From Gemmatimonadota bacterium (GTDB lineage Bacteria; Gemmatimonadota; Gemmatimonadetes; Gemmatimonadales; Gemmatimonadaceae), in the NCBI GenBank assembly GCA_016714015.1, contig JADJNZ010000011.1:70210-134209 (forward strand): 64,000 nucleotides of DNA. Direction: 5' to 3'. The translations under genes and the position numbers were made by a program. The notes beneath the pieces are model-generated. The model was not told the origin of the DNA. It did not search any database and worked only from the letters and a program-made list of their open reading frames with translations. Shown piece by piece: positions 25,071-34,960 of this stretch; position 1 is the first letter of the stretch; each line of letters opens with the position of its first letter.

Positions 25071-25597
25071 GCCTCGCCGGCACCGCGATCCACAAACTCT
25101 CCGTCGCCGGGCGCAAGTGCGTCGGCATCGCGGGGTTGCACGTCGCCGGCGCGGCCGGGGACGAGATCGTCACGTATGCCCTGGGCAGCTGCCTCGGGAT
25201 CACGATGTACGACCCGCTCGCGAAGGTCGGCGGCCTCGTGCACGTCATGCTCCCCGACTCGACGCTCGACAAGGCGAAGGCGCAGAAGCAGCCGGGGATG
25301 TTCGTCGACACCGGCGTGCCCGCGCTGCTCGACGAGATGACGCGGGCCGGCGCCAGCAAGGGGCGGCTGCGCATCGCCGTCGCCGGCGGCGCGTCGCAGC
25401 GCATGTCGGGGAAGGACCACTTCCAGATCGGCGAGCGGAACATCCGCGCCTTCGAGGCCTGGATGCTCGCTGCCGGCATGAAGGTCGTCGCCTCCGATGT
25501 CGGCGGCACCAACTGCGCGCGCACCATGACGCTCGCCGTCGCGAGCGGCTCGGTCGAGATCCGCGCCGACGGCGCGACGAAGAAGCTGGTCCCGTGA
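25067..25597 (+). CDS. cheD: receptor glutamine deamidase CheD
   Basis: CheD deamidates receptor glutamines and, in some bacteria, supports CheC. The 176-residue product has the catalytic cysteine in TYALGSCLGITMYDP and the catalytic histidine in GLVHVMLPDS, with a conserved IAVAGGASQR and FQIGERNIRA. The ATG overlaps the cheR stop; the stop overlaps the cheB GTG. No cheC is present in the window, and cheZ is the phosphatase instead. Confidence 0.94.
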   Translation: MSLAGTAIHKLSVAGRKCVGIAGLHVAGAAGDEIVTYALGSCLGITMYDPLAKVGGLVHVMLPDSTLDKAKAQKQPGMFVDTGVPALLDEMTRAGASKGRLRIAVAGGASQRMSGKDHFQIGERNIRAFEAWMLAAGMKVVASDVGGTNCARTMTLAVASGSVEIRADGATKKLVP

Positions 25598-26688
25598 CCG
25601 CCGAGCACCCGGTGCGCGTGCTGATCGTCGACGACTCGGCGCTCGTGCGCCGGGTGCTGTCGGACGCGCTCGGACGCTTCATGGACGTGGAGGTCGTCGG
25701 CACCGCGCGCGATCCGTACGAGGCCCGCGACCAGATCGTCGCGCTGGAGCCCGACGTGATCACGCTCGACATCGAGATGCCGCGCATGGATGGCCTCACC
25801 TTCCTCGAGAAGCTGATGCGGTCCAAGCCCATGCGCGTGATCGTGGTGAGCTCGGTCGCGCAGGCGAGCAGCGCCAACGCGGTGCGCGCCATGGCCCTCG
25901 GCGCGGTGGACGTCGTGCCCAAGCCCGAAGGGTCGATGTCGGTCCCCGACGTCGAGCGGCTGCTCATCCGGTCGGTGCGCGCCGCGGCGCGCATCCCGCT
26001 CGAGCGCCTCAAGGCCCCGCGCAAGCGGATCATCCCGCCGGTCACCACGCGCCGCGCTGACGACGAGGGGGTGCCGTCCCGCCGCCTCGTCGCCATCGGC
26101 GCGTCCACCGGAGGGCCGCCCGCGATCGAGGCCGTGCTCGCCGGCCTCGGCGCCGACACGCCCGGCACCGTGATCGTGCAGCACATGCCGCCGCACTTCA
26201 CCAAGGCCTTCGCCAACCGCCTCGACGGACTCTGCGCGATGCGCGTGCACGAGGCGGTGGACGGCGAGGTGATCCGCGACGGCACGGCCTACATCGCTCC
26301 CGGAGGATACCATCTCCAGGTGCGCCGTTCGCCCGACGGCTTCGTCACGCACGTGAAGGACGGCCCGATGGTCCATCACCAGCGTCCCGCCGTCGACGTG
26401 CTCTTCGACTCGGTCGCGCAGGTCGCCGGCGAGACCACCGTCGCCGCGCTGCTCACCGGCATGGGCGCCGATGGCGGTCGCGGCATGCTGGCATTGCGCG
26501 AGGTGGGGGCGTGGACCATCGCCCAGGACGAGGAGAGCTGCGTCGTCTACGGCATGCCACGCGAGGCGGTGATGCTCGACGCGGTGGAGGAGATCCTCCC
26601 GCTCGACCGGATCGCCGGCGCGATCAACGCGCAGCTCGGACGCGGCCGTCGAGTCACGGGTCCGTCGATCCCCGCCATCATGCGTTGA
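25594..26688 (+). CDS. cheB: receptor methylesterase CheB
   Basis: CheB removes receptor methyl groups when phosphorylated by CheA. The GTG at 25594 overlaps the cheD stop as GTGA and gives 364 residues. The receiver has D59 (ITLDIEMPRMDG). The esterase domain shows the Ser-His-Asp triad: S171 (GASTGGPPA), H197 (VQHMPPHF) and D293 (LTGMGADGGRG). It is the last gene of the cheW-R-D-B group. Confidence 0.96.
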   Translation: MTAEHPVRVLIVDDSALVRRVLSDALGRFMDVEVVGTARDPYEARDQIVALEPDVITLDIEMPRMDGLTFLEKLMRSKPMRVIVVSSVAQASSANAVRAMALGAVDVVPKPEGSMSVPDVERLLIRSVRAAARIPLERLKAPRKRIIPPVTTRRADDEGVPSRRLVAIGASTGGPPAIEAVLAGLGADTPGTVIVQHMPPHFTKAFANRLDGLCAMRVHEAVDGEVIRDGTAYIAPGGYHLQVRRSPDGFVTHVKDGPMVHHQRPAVDVLFDSVAQVAGETTVAALLTGMGADGGRGMLALREVGAWTIAQDEESCVVYGMPREAVMLDAVEEILPLDRIAGAINAQLGRGRRVTGPSIPAIMR

Positions 26689-26699
26689 CCGGAGTCCCC

Positions 26700-27272
26700 A
26701 TGCGTCGCTCTACCTTCCTGCGTCCCGTCCTGCTCGTCGCCACCGTCGCCGCGGTGGGGCTCGTCTCCTGCCGTCGCTCGAGTCCCGAGGCGGGGCCGGA
26801 CGTCCGCGGCAACGCGCCCGACATCACCGAACGCGACGCACGGGCCCGCGCGGCCGCGGTGCGCCTCGAGCCCTACCAGTCGGTCGATCACGCCTTCCGC
26901 GACGCGAAGAGCCACCTGACGCATTCGGTGCGCCTCACCGTGCAGGACAGCGCCGACTGGCGTACCGTCTGGGCGCGCATCGCCGGCCCGAACGATGCGG
27001 CCGAGCCGCCGGCGGTCGACTTCACGCGCGAGATGCTCCTCGTCGCCGGGATGGGGGAGCAGCCCTGCATGGGCTATCTCATCAACATCGACACCATCTT
27101 CCGCGACGATGACCGGCGCATCTACGCGGTCGTGCGCGAGCGGCACCGCGGGGCGGGGTGTGGCTGCCTCAACGAAGTGGTCTCGCCCGTGGACGTGGTG
27201 CGCGTGCCACGCACCATCCGGCCGGTCACCTTCCTCGAGCGTCGCGAGTCGAACGTCTGCGAGGTGCGCTGA
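26700..27272 (+). CDS. lipoprotein with PrcB C-terminal-like domain
   Basis: The 190-residue protein has a signal peptide ending in a lipobox (GLVSC, lipidation at C24), so it should be membrane-anchored outside the cytoplasm. The C-terminal half fits the PrcB_C pattern: VDFTREMLLVAGMGEQPCMG, YLINIDTIF, YAVVRERH, then VSPVDVVRVPRT. In spirochaetes a PrcB-type protein assists a dentilisin protease; here no protease is adjacent, so the role is unknown. It follows cheB by 11 bases and may be read through from it. Confidence 0.65.
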   Translation: MRRSTFLRPVLLVATVAAVGLVSCRRSSPEAGPDVRGNAPDITERDARARAAAVRLEPYQSVDHAFRDAKSHLTHSVRLTVQDSADWRTVWARIAGPNDAAEPPAVDFTREMLLVAGMGEQPCMGYLINIDTIFRDDDRRIYAVVRERHRGAGCGCLNEVVSPVDVVRVPRTIRPVTFLERRESNVCEVR

Positions 27273-27273
27273 C

Positions 27274-29586
27274 TCAGCGCGCCGCGGTGCGCCCCGCCGC
27301 GATCTCCTCGATCACCTCGAGGAGCTGCTGCGGGCGGAACGGCTTGAGCAGCACGGTGGTGTGCGGTCCCGACTCCTCGCGCTCGGCCGCGTCGATCGGA
27401 CGCCCCGAGATGAGCACCGTCCCGCGCGCGGCCCCGCGACCGCAGAGGCGCTGCGCGAGCGCCGATCCCCGCGTGCCGGGGAGTTCCTGGTCGCAGACGA
27501 GCACCTCGATCGATTCGGCGGATGCCAGCGCCTCCGCCTCGTCGGCATTCGCCGCCAGCCGCACGGCGTGCCCTCCCTCCTGCAGCAGACGCCGCAGGAT
27601 CTTGCCGAGCTGCGGGTCGTCCTCCACCACGAGCACGCGCCGGGCGGGGCGCGCGCGCAGTTCCGCCGACGGCCGCGGCGGTGCATCCGCGGCGGCGAGG
27701 GCCTCGTGTCGCGGGAAATAGCAGTGGAACTCGGTGCCGATGCCCGGCTCGCTCCGCACGTCGATCGCGCCGCCCGACTGCAGGACGGTGCCGAGCACGG
27801 CGGGCAGGCCAAGACCGGTCCCGTGCCCCTGCGGCTTCGTGGTGAAGAACGGCTCGAAGATGCGCCGTCGCGTCGGCTCGTCCATGCCCTGGCCGGCATC
27901 GCGCACGCGCACCACGACGTGCTCGCCAGCCTGCAGCGGACCGAGCCGTGCCGCCTCCTCCGCCTCGAGCACCGCGTGCTCGACGACCACGGCGATCGTG
28001 CCCCCCTTCGGCATCGCGTCGCGCGCGTTCATGATGAGCGCGGTGAGGGCGCGCTCGATCTGCATCCGGTCGGCCTCGATGAGCCAGGTCGCGTCGGGGA
28101 CCCGCACGTCGAGCCGATGATCGGTGCCGAGCACGCGATCCATCCAGCGCTTGAGCCGCACCGCGACCTCGCCGAGGTCGAGCGGGCGCGGCTCGAGGAA
28201 CTGCCGGCGCCCGAAGGCGAGCAACTGGCGTGTGAGCTCGGCCCCGCGCTCGGCCGAGGTGCGGATCTCGTCGAGCGCCTGCCGGACCGGACTCGACGGC
28301 CCCACCTCGTCGGCGGCGATGTCGACCCACGCGAGGATGCTCGTGAGCATGTTGTTGAAGTCGTGGGCGACGCCGCCCGCGAGGAGGCCGACGGCCTCGA
28401 TCTTCTCAGCCTCCGCCATCCGCAGCTGCAGGGCGCGCGACTCGGTCATGTCGGTCACGGTGCAGAGCAGGGCGGGGCGTCCGGCGAAGTCCACGAGACT
28501 GGTCGCGACCTCGACCTCGAGCGGGTGGCCGAGGACGTGCACGCCGCGGAGCTGGATGCGCGTGCTCTGGTGCGAGCCGGTGGCGAGCGCGGTGCGGACC
28601 TCGCGCAGCCGCGGGATGGAGCGCCGGTCGATGAGCGACAGCACGCGCGTGCGTCGCGCGATGAGCCCCGCGTCGGCGCCGAGGAGCTGCAGGAAGCGCG
28701 GGTTCGCGTACACGAGCACGCCATCCTGCACGACGACGATGCCGGTGAGCGCCTGCTCGACGAGCTGGCTGAACCGGTACTCCACCTCGCGGAGGGTCGC
28801 CTCGGTCCGCTCGCGCGCCGTCACGTCGCGCGCATTCACGACGAAGACGCTGTTGCCGAGCACCCCGGGGTTGAATCCCGAGGTCGTCGTCTCGAGGGTG
28901 CGCCAGCCGCCGTCCTGGTGGCGGGCGCGCACGACCGCACTCCGCACGAGCGTCGGGTCGTGCTTGAGGTCGTGCAGCAGGATGTCGATGCTCGGGAGGT
29001 CGTCCGGGTGCACGAAGTCGGGCAGGCGCTTGCCCTCGAGTTCGCGCGCCGGCCAGCCGAGATGCACCGAGACCGACTCGCTCACGGAGCGCAGCGTGCC
29101 GGTCTCGTCGAGCAACGCCCAGATGTCGAGCGCGTGCGCGGTGAGGGCGCGGAGGCTCTCCTGGTATTCGTGGAGGGCGCGGGTCGCGAGGCGTTCGGCG
29201 GTGAGGTCGGTCGCGTGGATGCGGACCTTCATCGCCTCGTCGGCCTCGATCATGAGGCGCACCGCGCGGTCCTCGCGCAGGTGCTGGAGGAATCCCACCT
29301 CGAGGGAGCAGCCGGGCCAGTCGCCCGAGGCGACGGCAGCGATGGCGTGGGCGAGGGCCGGCCGGTCCTCCAGGCGCACGAGTGTCGGCAGCGGATGCGC
29401 GAACAGCTCGTCGCGCCGGATCCTGAGCGCCGACGCGAAGCTCGTGCTCACCGCACGGACGCGCCCCTGCGCATCCACCAGTGCGGTGGGGTTGCTCGCC
29501 GGCATCTCCGGCAACGTGGGCGCGTTCCGGCCGTGCGGGCCGGCCGCGGCTTGCGGAGCGAGGGGGGCGATGGGCGCGTTCGGCAC
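27274..29586 (-). CDS. PAS-containing hybrid histidine kinase
   Basis: The 770-residue cytosolic kinase has three PAS-like sensor domains (about 30-130, 145-260 and 275-390; the second with HLGWPARELEGKRLPDFVHP), a dimer/phospho-accepting domain with H408 (GGVAHDFNNMLTS), an HATPase domain (IMNARDAMPKGG, GHGTGLGLPAVLG) and a C-terminal receiver with D699 (VLVCDQELPG). No membrane segment is seen. It is convergent with the lipoprotein gene (1 base apart) and divergent from the EAL gene. Confidence 0.9.
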   Translation of the reverse strand: MPNAPIAPLAPQAAAGPHGRNAPTLPEMPASNPTALVDAQGRVRAVSTSFASALRIRRDELFAHPLPTLVRLEDRPALAHAIAAVASGDWPGCSLEVGFLQHLREDRAVRLMIEADEAMKVRIHATDLTAERLATRALHEYQESLRALTAHALDIWALLDETGTLRSVSESVSVHLGWPARELEGKRLPDFVHPDDLPSIDILLHDLKHDPTLVRSAVVRARHQDGGWRTLETTTSGFNPGVLGNSVFVVNARDVTARERTEATLREVEYRFSQLVEQALTGIVVVQDGVLVYANPRFLQLLGADAGLIARRTRVLSLIDRRSIPRLREVRTALATGSHQSTRIQLRGVHVLGHPLEVEVATSLVDFAGRPALLCTVTDMTESRALQLRMAEAEKIEAVGLLAGGVAHDFNNMLTSILAWVDIAADEVGPSSPVRQALDEIRTSAERGAELTRQLLAFGRRQFLEPRPLDLGEVAVRLKRWMDRVLGTDHRLDVRVPDATWLIEADRMQIERALTALIMNARDAMPKGGTIAVVVEHAVLEAEEAARLGPLQAGEHVVVRVRDAGQGMDEPTRRRIFEPFFTTKPQGHGTGLGLPAVLGTVLQSGGAIDVRSEPGIGTEFHCYFPRHEALAAADAPPRPSAELRARPARRVLVVEDDPQLGKILRRLLQEGGHAVRLAANADEAEALASAESIEVLVCDQELPGTRGSALAQRLCGRGAARGTVLISGRPIDAAEREESGPHTTVLLKPFRPQQLLEVIEEIAAGRTAAR

Positions 29587-29623
29587 GTGTCGGAATATGC
29601 GTCAGTGACCGGGCGGCGGTAGC

Positions 29624-29650
29624 TCCAGTTCCCGTAGGCGCGACCGATAC
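29624..29650 (+). promoter_or_regulatory. possible sigma-28-type promoter before the receiver-EAL gene
   Basis: TCCAGTTC and ACCGATAC lie 11 bases apart in the divergent gap between the hybrid kinase and the receiver-EAL gene. The -35 half agrees with the classical TAAAGTTT at five of eight positions; the -10 half at six of eight. It would place a c-di-GMP phosphodiesterase in the motility regulon. Confidence 0.45.
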
Positions 29651-29734
29651 TCGGAGGAGAGAGTAGGCTTCCACCGTCCGGGAGGCGGTATCACCATCAG
29701 TCCCGATCTCCACTCGCCAGTCCCAGGGCGTGAT

Positions 29735-31006
29735 GTGTCGCGCGCCGCAGAGCGGGGTCGACCGGTCTCGTCGCGGACGTCCGGCGGCGACGCTGAGGGC
29801 GAGATCAAGCACCTCACCGTGCTCATCCTCGAGGATCATCCGTTCCAGCGCCGCATGCTGGGCCGGCTGCTGCTCGGGTTGGGGCATGTCGCGGTGGTGG
29901 AAGCGTCGACCGGCGACGAAGCCCTCGAGGCCGTCCGTCGGGCGACCCCTGACCTGGTCATCGCCGACCTGGAGACGCCAGGAATGGACGGTGTCACGTT
30001 CCTGCGCATGCTGTCGCAGGACGCGGTCACCCCCCGTGTCGTCCTCACCAGCGCTCACGACCCGTCCGTCCTGCGATCGGTGGACGAGATGGCCAAGATG
30101 TATGGCTTGCAGGTCCTCGGGGCGATCCCGAAGCCGGTCTCGCTCGAGGCGCTCCGTGGCTTCCTCAATGAGGTCCGGACCCACGAGGCGGCGAAGGCCC
30201 GCTCCGGCGGTCGTGCGCACCTCCCCGCGGACAGCTACTCGCCGGAACAGATCGGCGAGGCCATCAGCCGTGGGGAGATCATCCCCTGGTTCCAGCCCAA
30301 GGTCGAGGTCGCCACCGGGCGACTGGCCGGGGTCGAGGCGCTCGCCCGCTGGATGCACCCCACCCGCGGGATGATCGGGCCGGGGGCGTTCATCCCGGTG
30401 ATCGAGACCACGCCCCTCATGGATGCGCTGAGTCAGAGCATGCTCACGCAGGCGCTCACCTGGGTGCGGAAGTGGGAGAAGGTCGGCCTGTCGATCACGG
30501 TCTCGGTCAACCTCCCGGGCGGTGCCCTCGCGGACCCCAGCCTCGCCGACCGCCTCACCAAGCTCGTCCGGTCGATCGGCGTCGAGCCGGCCGCGCTCGT
30601 CGTCGAGGTCACCGAGACGACGGTGAGCCGCGAGCGCGCGCTCGCCATCGAGACGCTCGCGCGCCTCCGGATGGCCGGGTTCGGGCTGTCGCTCGATGAC
30701 TACGGCACCGGCTACGCTTCCATGGAGATGCTGAAGACGATGCCGGTGACCGAGGTCAAGGTCGACCGGCGGTTCGTGCACGGGGCGTCGAAGGATCCCA
30801 AGGCCACCGCCGTGCTCGGCTCGCTCCTCGAACTGGCCTCGGGCCTCTCGCTCGAAGCGGTCGCCGAGGGCGTGGAGACGCAGGAGGACCTCGTGCTCCT
30901 CGAGGCGCTCGAATGCCCGTATGCGCAGGGCTACGTCATCGCGAAGCCGATGAGCGGTGACGACCTGCTGATATGGGCCCAGCTCCGCGGACCGGCGGAG
31001 GGCTGA
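29735..31006 (+). CDS. receiver-EAL c-di-GMP phosphodiesterase
   Basis: The 423-residue protein has an N-terminal receiver (D78 in VIADLETPGMDG) and a C-terminal EAL domain that hydrolyses c-di-GMP. Catalytic motifs look intact: the EAL signature with E201 (GVEALARW), metal-binding ELTE-like VEVTET, D321-D322 in LDDYGTGYASMEML, KVDRRFV and AEGVET. The start is a GTG at 29735 with a weak AGGG site; GTG at 29730 is out of frame. It shares a TGATG junction with the next kinase, so the pair is translated together and the kinase may control it. Confidence 0.9.
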   Translation: MSRAAERGRPVSSRTSGGDAEGEIKHLTVLILEDHPFQRRMLGRLLLGLGHVAVVEASTGDEALEAVRRATPDLVIADLETPGMDGVTFLRMLSQDAVTPRVVLTSAHDPSVLRSVDEMAKMYGLQVLGAIPKPVSLEALRGFLNEVRTHEAAKARSGGRAHLPADSYSPEQIGEAISRGEIIPWFQPKVEVATGRLAGVEALARWMHPTRGMIGPGAFIPVIETTPLMDALSQSMLTQALTWVRKWEKVGLSITVSVNLPGGALADPSLADRLTKLVRSIGVEPAALVVEVTETTVSRERALAIETLARLRMAGFGLSLDDYGTGYASMEMLKTMPVTEVKVDRRFVHGASKDPKATAVLGSLLELASGLSLEAVAEGVETQEDLVLLEALECPYAQGYVIAKPMSGDDLLIWAQLRGPAEG

Positions 31007-34000
31007 TGCTGCAGGAGCTGAGTCAGGCCGCCGCGCAGGGTGTGGTGGGCCGCGACCGCCTGGTCCGCCGCCTCGTCGCCGGCGGCGCGCTCAGCCTGGT
31101 GCTCCTCGCGCTCGCGCTCGGCTGGCGCGAGCAGGTGTCGTTCCTCGGGAACCTCGAGGAGACGGCGCGCGCGACGCGCGCGCAGAGCGCGTCGGCGCTC
31201 GCCATGCGGCAGTCCGAGCTGGCGCGTCGCATCGCGGCGCTCGTGCAGTCGCGCGGAGGCGCGGCGGCGGCCGCGCGCAGCGACCTGCGGGCCGAACGGC
31301 AGGCAGGGCCGGATGCGACGGAGATCGTCGCGTCCGATGTCACCACGCGCCTCGCGGTGGGCGGCGTGCTCGCCCTCTCCGCCATCGAGGGGACCTCGCG
31401 CCAGCCCGATGCCATCACGAACCTCGTCGGGTCGCTCTCCGCGCAGCGGCTCGCGCTCGAGGCGGAGCCAGAGGTCGAGGCGGTCTATCTCGTGGTCCCC
31501 GATGCCCGCGTCGTCTCGCGCGTGCCCTACGTGAACGCCGAGCAGATCCGGTTGCGGCAGCGCGACGCGCGACTGACCGAGTGGTTCCGCGTTGAGGTCC
31601 TCGACGTGCCGGCCGACGCGGCCGAACGTCCCGGCGAAGCGTGGCTCGCACGCGACCCGGCGACCGGCACTGCGGTGCTCCGCGTCGATCAATCCGCCTG
31701 GCTCGGCGGCACCGGCTCGCGGGCATCGGTGATCGTCACCGTTCCCCTGCGGGCCTATCTGCGCAAGCTCGCGGCGATGAACTCGCCGATCCCGCTGCTC
31801 GCGTCGCTCGTCGACCCCACCGGAGTGGTCGTCGGGACGGCCTCGCAGTCCGGACGGGTCGTCGAAACGACGCTCGCCGACCTGCCGGTGGAGGTGGTGC
31901 AGGCGATTCCGTCGCTCGATGAGCGCTTCGAGCTCGTGGGGACCTGGTTCGCGCTCCGGCTGCCGGTCGAGGGCACGCGCTTCAGCACGGTCATCGCGGT
32001 CCCGGCGACCGCCGTGGTGCTCGCCACGCTGCGCCGCGCGGCCGCCGAGCTGCTGCTCGTCGTCGCCGTCGCCCTCGCGCTCGGCATCCTCCTCTGGCTC
32101 GTGCGGCGCCGCGTGATCGCGCCCGCCGAGCAGGCGGTGCGCGACATCTCCGCCGCCGAATCGCTCGTGCGTGACATCACCGACGGCGTCCCGGGGCTCG
32201 CCGTGTTCAAGGTGACGCGCGAGGACTCGGGTCGGATGCGCGTCGACTTCGTCAGTCGCGGCGCGGCCGCCGTGCTCGGCGTGCCAGCGGTGGCGATCTC
32301 CGCCGACTGGGAGAACGTGCACGAGACCGTCTTCCCCGAGGAGGTCGCCGCGGTGCGCGCCGCCTGCGAGCGCGCCTGTATCGAGTGCGCGCCCTGGCAG
32401 CAGGAGTTCCGTGTGCGGCGACGCGACGAGGAACGGTGGGTGCGCGTGGAGGCGCGCGCCAGCCGCCTGACGACGGGTGTCGAGCTCGTCGGCTCCTGGC
32501 GCGACGTCACCGAGAGCCGAGAGCACACCGAGCTGCTCGCCGATGCGCATCGGCGCCTCATCGAGCTCGCCGACGGCGTGCCCGGGGCGGTGATCCAGTG
32601 GCGCATCACCGCGGACGGTCGCCAGGAGGTCGCGTTCGTCGGCAACCGCCTGCCCGAGATCGCCGGCGTCGGCGCTTCAGACCTGTATGGCGGACTGCAC
32701 GCCTTCGAGCAGGTGCAGCTCGCGGAGGATGTGGACGCCGTGCGGCGCGCCCGGCAGCAGGCGGTGGTGACGGAGACCGGCTATGCGGTCGAGTACCGCG
32801 TGATGCACCCGGGGAAGGGGATGCGCTGGCTCCGCGAGGAGGCGGTCTCGCATCGGGTCGCGGGCTGCATCGCCGCCTTCACGGTGCACATCACCGACGT
32901 CACGCAGCAACGGAAGGAGGCCGGCGAGCTCCGCCGCGCGAAGGAGGAGGCCGAGATGGCGACGCGCGCCAAGTCGGTCTTCCTCGCGACGATGTCGCAC
33001 GAGATCCGCACGCCGATGACCGGCATCAGCGGGATGATCGAGGTCCTCTCGCGCACCGTGCTCGACGCCGACCAGCGCAGCCAGCTCGGCACCATCGCCG
33101 ACTCGGCGCGCGCGCTCCGGCGCATCCTCGACGATGTCCTCGACTTCTCGCGCATCGAGGCGGGGAAGATGACCGTCGAGAAGCGTCCGATCTCGATCGA
33201 TGACGTGATCGAGGGCACCGCCGGCCTGTACGCCGCCGCCGCCGAGGAGAAGGGGGTGCGCCTCCGTGCGACCGTCGATCCGCGGATCGGCGAACTCGTG
33301 ATGGGCGATGCCGTGCGCCTCCGCCAGGTGCTGGGCAACCTCCTCTCGAACGCGGTGAAGTTCACGGCGCGCGGGAGCGTGCGACTGGCCGTGACGCAGG
33401 AGTCGGTGACCGACGCCGAGCGGGTGCTGCGCTTCGAGGTCACGGACACCGGGGCCGGCATCCCGTATGAGGTGCAACCGCGCCTCTTCGCACCATTCGA
33501 GCGCGGCGAGCACGAGATCACCACGCAGGTCGGCGGCACGGGGCTCGGGCTCGCCCTGGTGCGGCGCATCGTCGACCTCATGGAAGGCACGGTCGAGTTG
33601 CGCAGTCTCCCCGGCGTCGGCACGTCGGTGCAGGTGCGCGTCCCGTTCGAGCGTCTGCACGAGGAGACCTCCGAGGCACGGATCTCGCTCGCCGGACTCC
33701 GCGTCTCGATCCTCCACGACACCGAGGTCGACTCGCGCTTCCTCGCCACGTTGCTCGAGGCGCGCGGGGCGCAGGTGCTCGTCGTCTCGCCCGAGCAGGT
33801 GGGCGTGGTGCCCGAGGGGACCACGGCGGACGTGGTCGTCACCGGGCCCGATGTGCCGCGCGAGGTGCAGCATGCGCTCCGGGCGCGGCTCGCCCCGGGT
33901 GCGACCGGTCGCACGCAGGTCGTCCGACTCTTCGAGGGCGCGAGCTTGCGGCCCGAGGTGCGCGGCGACGGCGGCGTGACGCTCGCGCCGCACGCGCGGC

Positions 34001-34938
34001 GCAGCACCTTCCTTCGCGCCGTGGCCATCGCCTGTGGCCGGGACGAGCCGGACCTCCCGACACAGACCACCGAGCATCGCTCGATCACCACGCCGGAGAC
34101 CTCTACCGTGGACGAGGCGGTCGCCGAGCGGCGTCTGATCCTCGTCTGCGAGGACCACCCCATCGCGCAGCGCGTGATCGAGAAGCAGCTGCGTGTGCTC
34201 GGCTACACCGCCGAGCTGCACAACAACGGGCACAGCGGGCTCACCGCGTGGCGCACCGGCCGGTACGGCCTCGTGCTGACCGATCTGCACATGCCGGAGA
34301 TGGACGGCCTGACGCTCGCACGCCGCATCCGCGCCGAGGAGAACCGTGACCCGTCGCTCGGGCGCACGCCGATCATCGCCCTGAGCGGCAACGCGTTCGA
34401 CGAGCAGCGGGTCGTCTGCGTGGAAGCCGGCATGGATGACTTCCTCGCGAAGCCGGCGCTGCTGAAGGAACTCGATGCGACGCTCCGCTTCTGGCTCCCG
34501 CCCTCCTCGCGTCCGGTGGGGGTGGATCAGAAGCCGGTCCCGTCGAGTGCGATGCCGGTGACGCTGCCCGCGCCCCTCAGCCACAAGGCCCTCAAGGAGA
34601 GCCTGGGCGACGATCCCGAGGTGTTGCGTGCCGCGCTCGGGGAGTTCCTCGAGGCCGACGCGGAGGACCTGGCGGCGCTGTGCACCGCGGTCGAGGCGGA
34701 CGACCGCGTGAAGGTGGTGGGAACGGCGCATCGCATCGAGGGCGCGGCCCGGATGCTCGGTGCCATGCCGTACGCGCGGGCGGCCGAGCGGGTGAAGCGG
34801 CTGTTCGGCCTCGATCAGGACGCCGCCGAGCGGGCCGAGGCGGTGCAGCTCCTGCAGCAGGAGGGGGAACGCCTGCGCACGTGGCTGCACACCACGCGCG
34901 ACTGGTTCGAGCGCGTGACGGTGGGCGCGAACGGCTGA
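31006..34938 (+). CDS. BvgS-like membrane hybrid kinase with receiver and HPt
   Basis: The product has 1310 residues from the ATG overlapping the EAL stop. Order: membrane helix 1 (about 20-40), a periplasmic sensor region of about 300 residues, membrane helix 2 (LLLVVAVALALGILLWLV, near 350), two PAS domains, the phospho-accepting H665 (FLATMSHEIRTPMTG), HATPase (VGGTGLGLALVRRIVDLMEG), a degenerate receiver (about 895-1010, no clear aspartate after the third strand), a true receiver with D1093 (LVLTDLHMPEMDG) and an HPt domain with H1242 (GTAHRIEGAARM). This is a full phosphorelay in one chain; the neighbouring receiver-EAL protein is a likely output. Confidence 0.9.
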   Translation: MLQELSQAAAQGVVGRDRLVRRLVAGGALSLVLLALALGWREQVSFLGNLEETARATRAQSASALAMRQSELARRIAALVQSRGGAAAAARSDLRAERQAGPDATEIVASDVTTRLAVGGVLALSAIEGTSRQPDAITNLVGSLSAQRLALEAEPEVEAVYLVVPDARVVSRVPYVNAEQIRLRQRDARLTEWFRVEVLDVPADAAERPGEAWLARDPATGTAVLRVDQSAWLGGTGSRASVIVTVPLRAYLRKLAAMNSPIPLLASLVDPTGVVVGTASQSGRVVETTLADLPVEVVQAIPSLDERFELVGTWFALRLPVEGTRFSTVIAVPATAVVLATLRRAAAELLLVVAVALALGILLWLVRRRVIAPAEQAVRDISAAESLVRDITDGVPGLAVFKVTREDSGRMRVDFVSRGAAAVLGVPAVAISADWENVHETVFPEEVAAVRAACERACIECAPWQQEFRVRRRDEERWVRVEARASRLTTGVELVGSWRDVTESREHTELLADAHRRLIELADGVPGAVIQWRITADGRQEVAFVGNRLPEIAGVGASDLYGGLHAFEQVQLAEDVDAVRRARQQAVVTETGYAVEYRVMHPGKGMRWLREEAVSHRVAGCIAAFTVHITDVTQQRKEAGELRRAKEEAEMATRAKSVFLATMSHEIRTPMTGISGMIEVLSRTVLDADQRSQLGTIADSARALRRILDDVLDFSRIEAGKMTVEKRPISIDDVIEGTAGLYAAAAEEKGVRLRATVDPRIGELVMGDAVRLRQVLGNLLSNAVKFTARGSVRLAVTQESVTDAERVLRFEVTDTGAGIPYEVQPRLFAPFERGEHEITTQVGGTGLGLALVRRIVDLMEGTVELRSLPGVGTSVQVRVPFERLHEETSEARISLAGLRVSILHDTEVDSRFLATLLEARGAQVLVVSPEQVGVVPEGTTADVVVTGPDVPREVQHALRARLAPGATGRTQVVRLFEGASLRPEVRGDGGVTLAPHARRSTFLRAVAIACGRDEPDLPTQTTEHRSITTPETSTVDEAVAERRLILVCEDHPIAQRVIEKQLRVLGYTAELHNNGHSGLTAWRTGRYGLVLTDLHMPEMDGLTLARRIRAEENRDPSLGRTPIIALSGNAFDEQRVVCVEAGMDDFLAKPALLKELDATLRFWLPPSSRPVGVDQKPVPSSAMPVTLPAPLSHKALKESLGDDPEVLRAALGEFLEADAEDLAALCTAVEADDRVKVVGTAHRIEGAARMLGAMPYARAAERVKRLFGLDQDAAERAEAVQLLQQEGERLRTWLHTTRDWFERVTVGANG

Positions 34939-34960
34939 GGCAACGGGCCGGTCACGGGGC

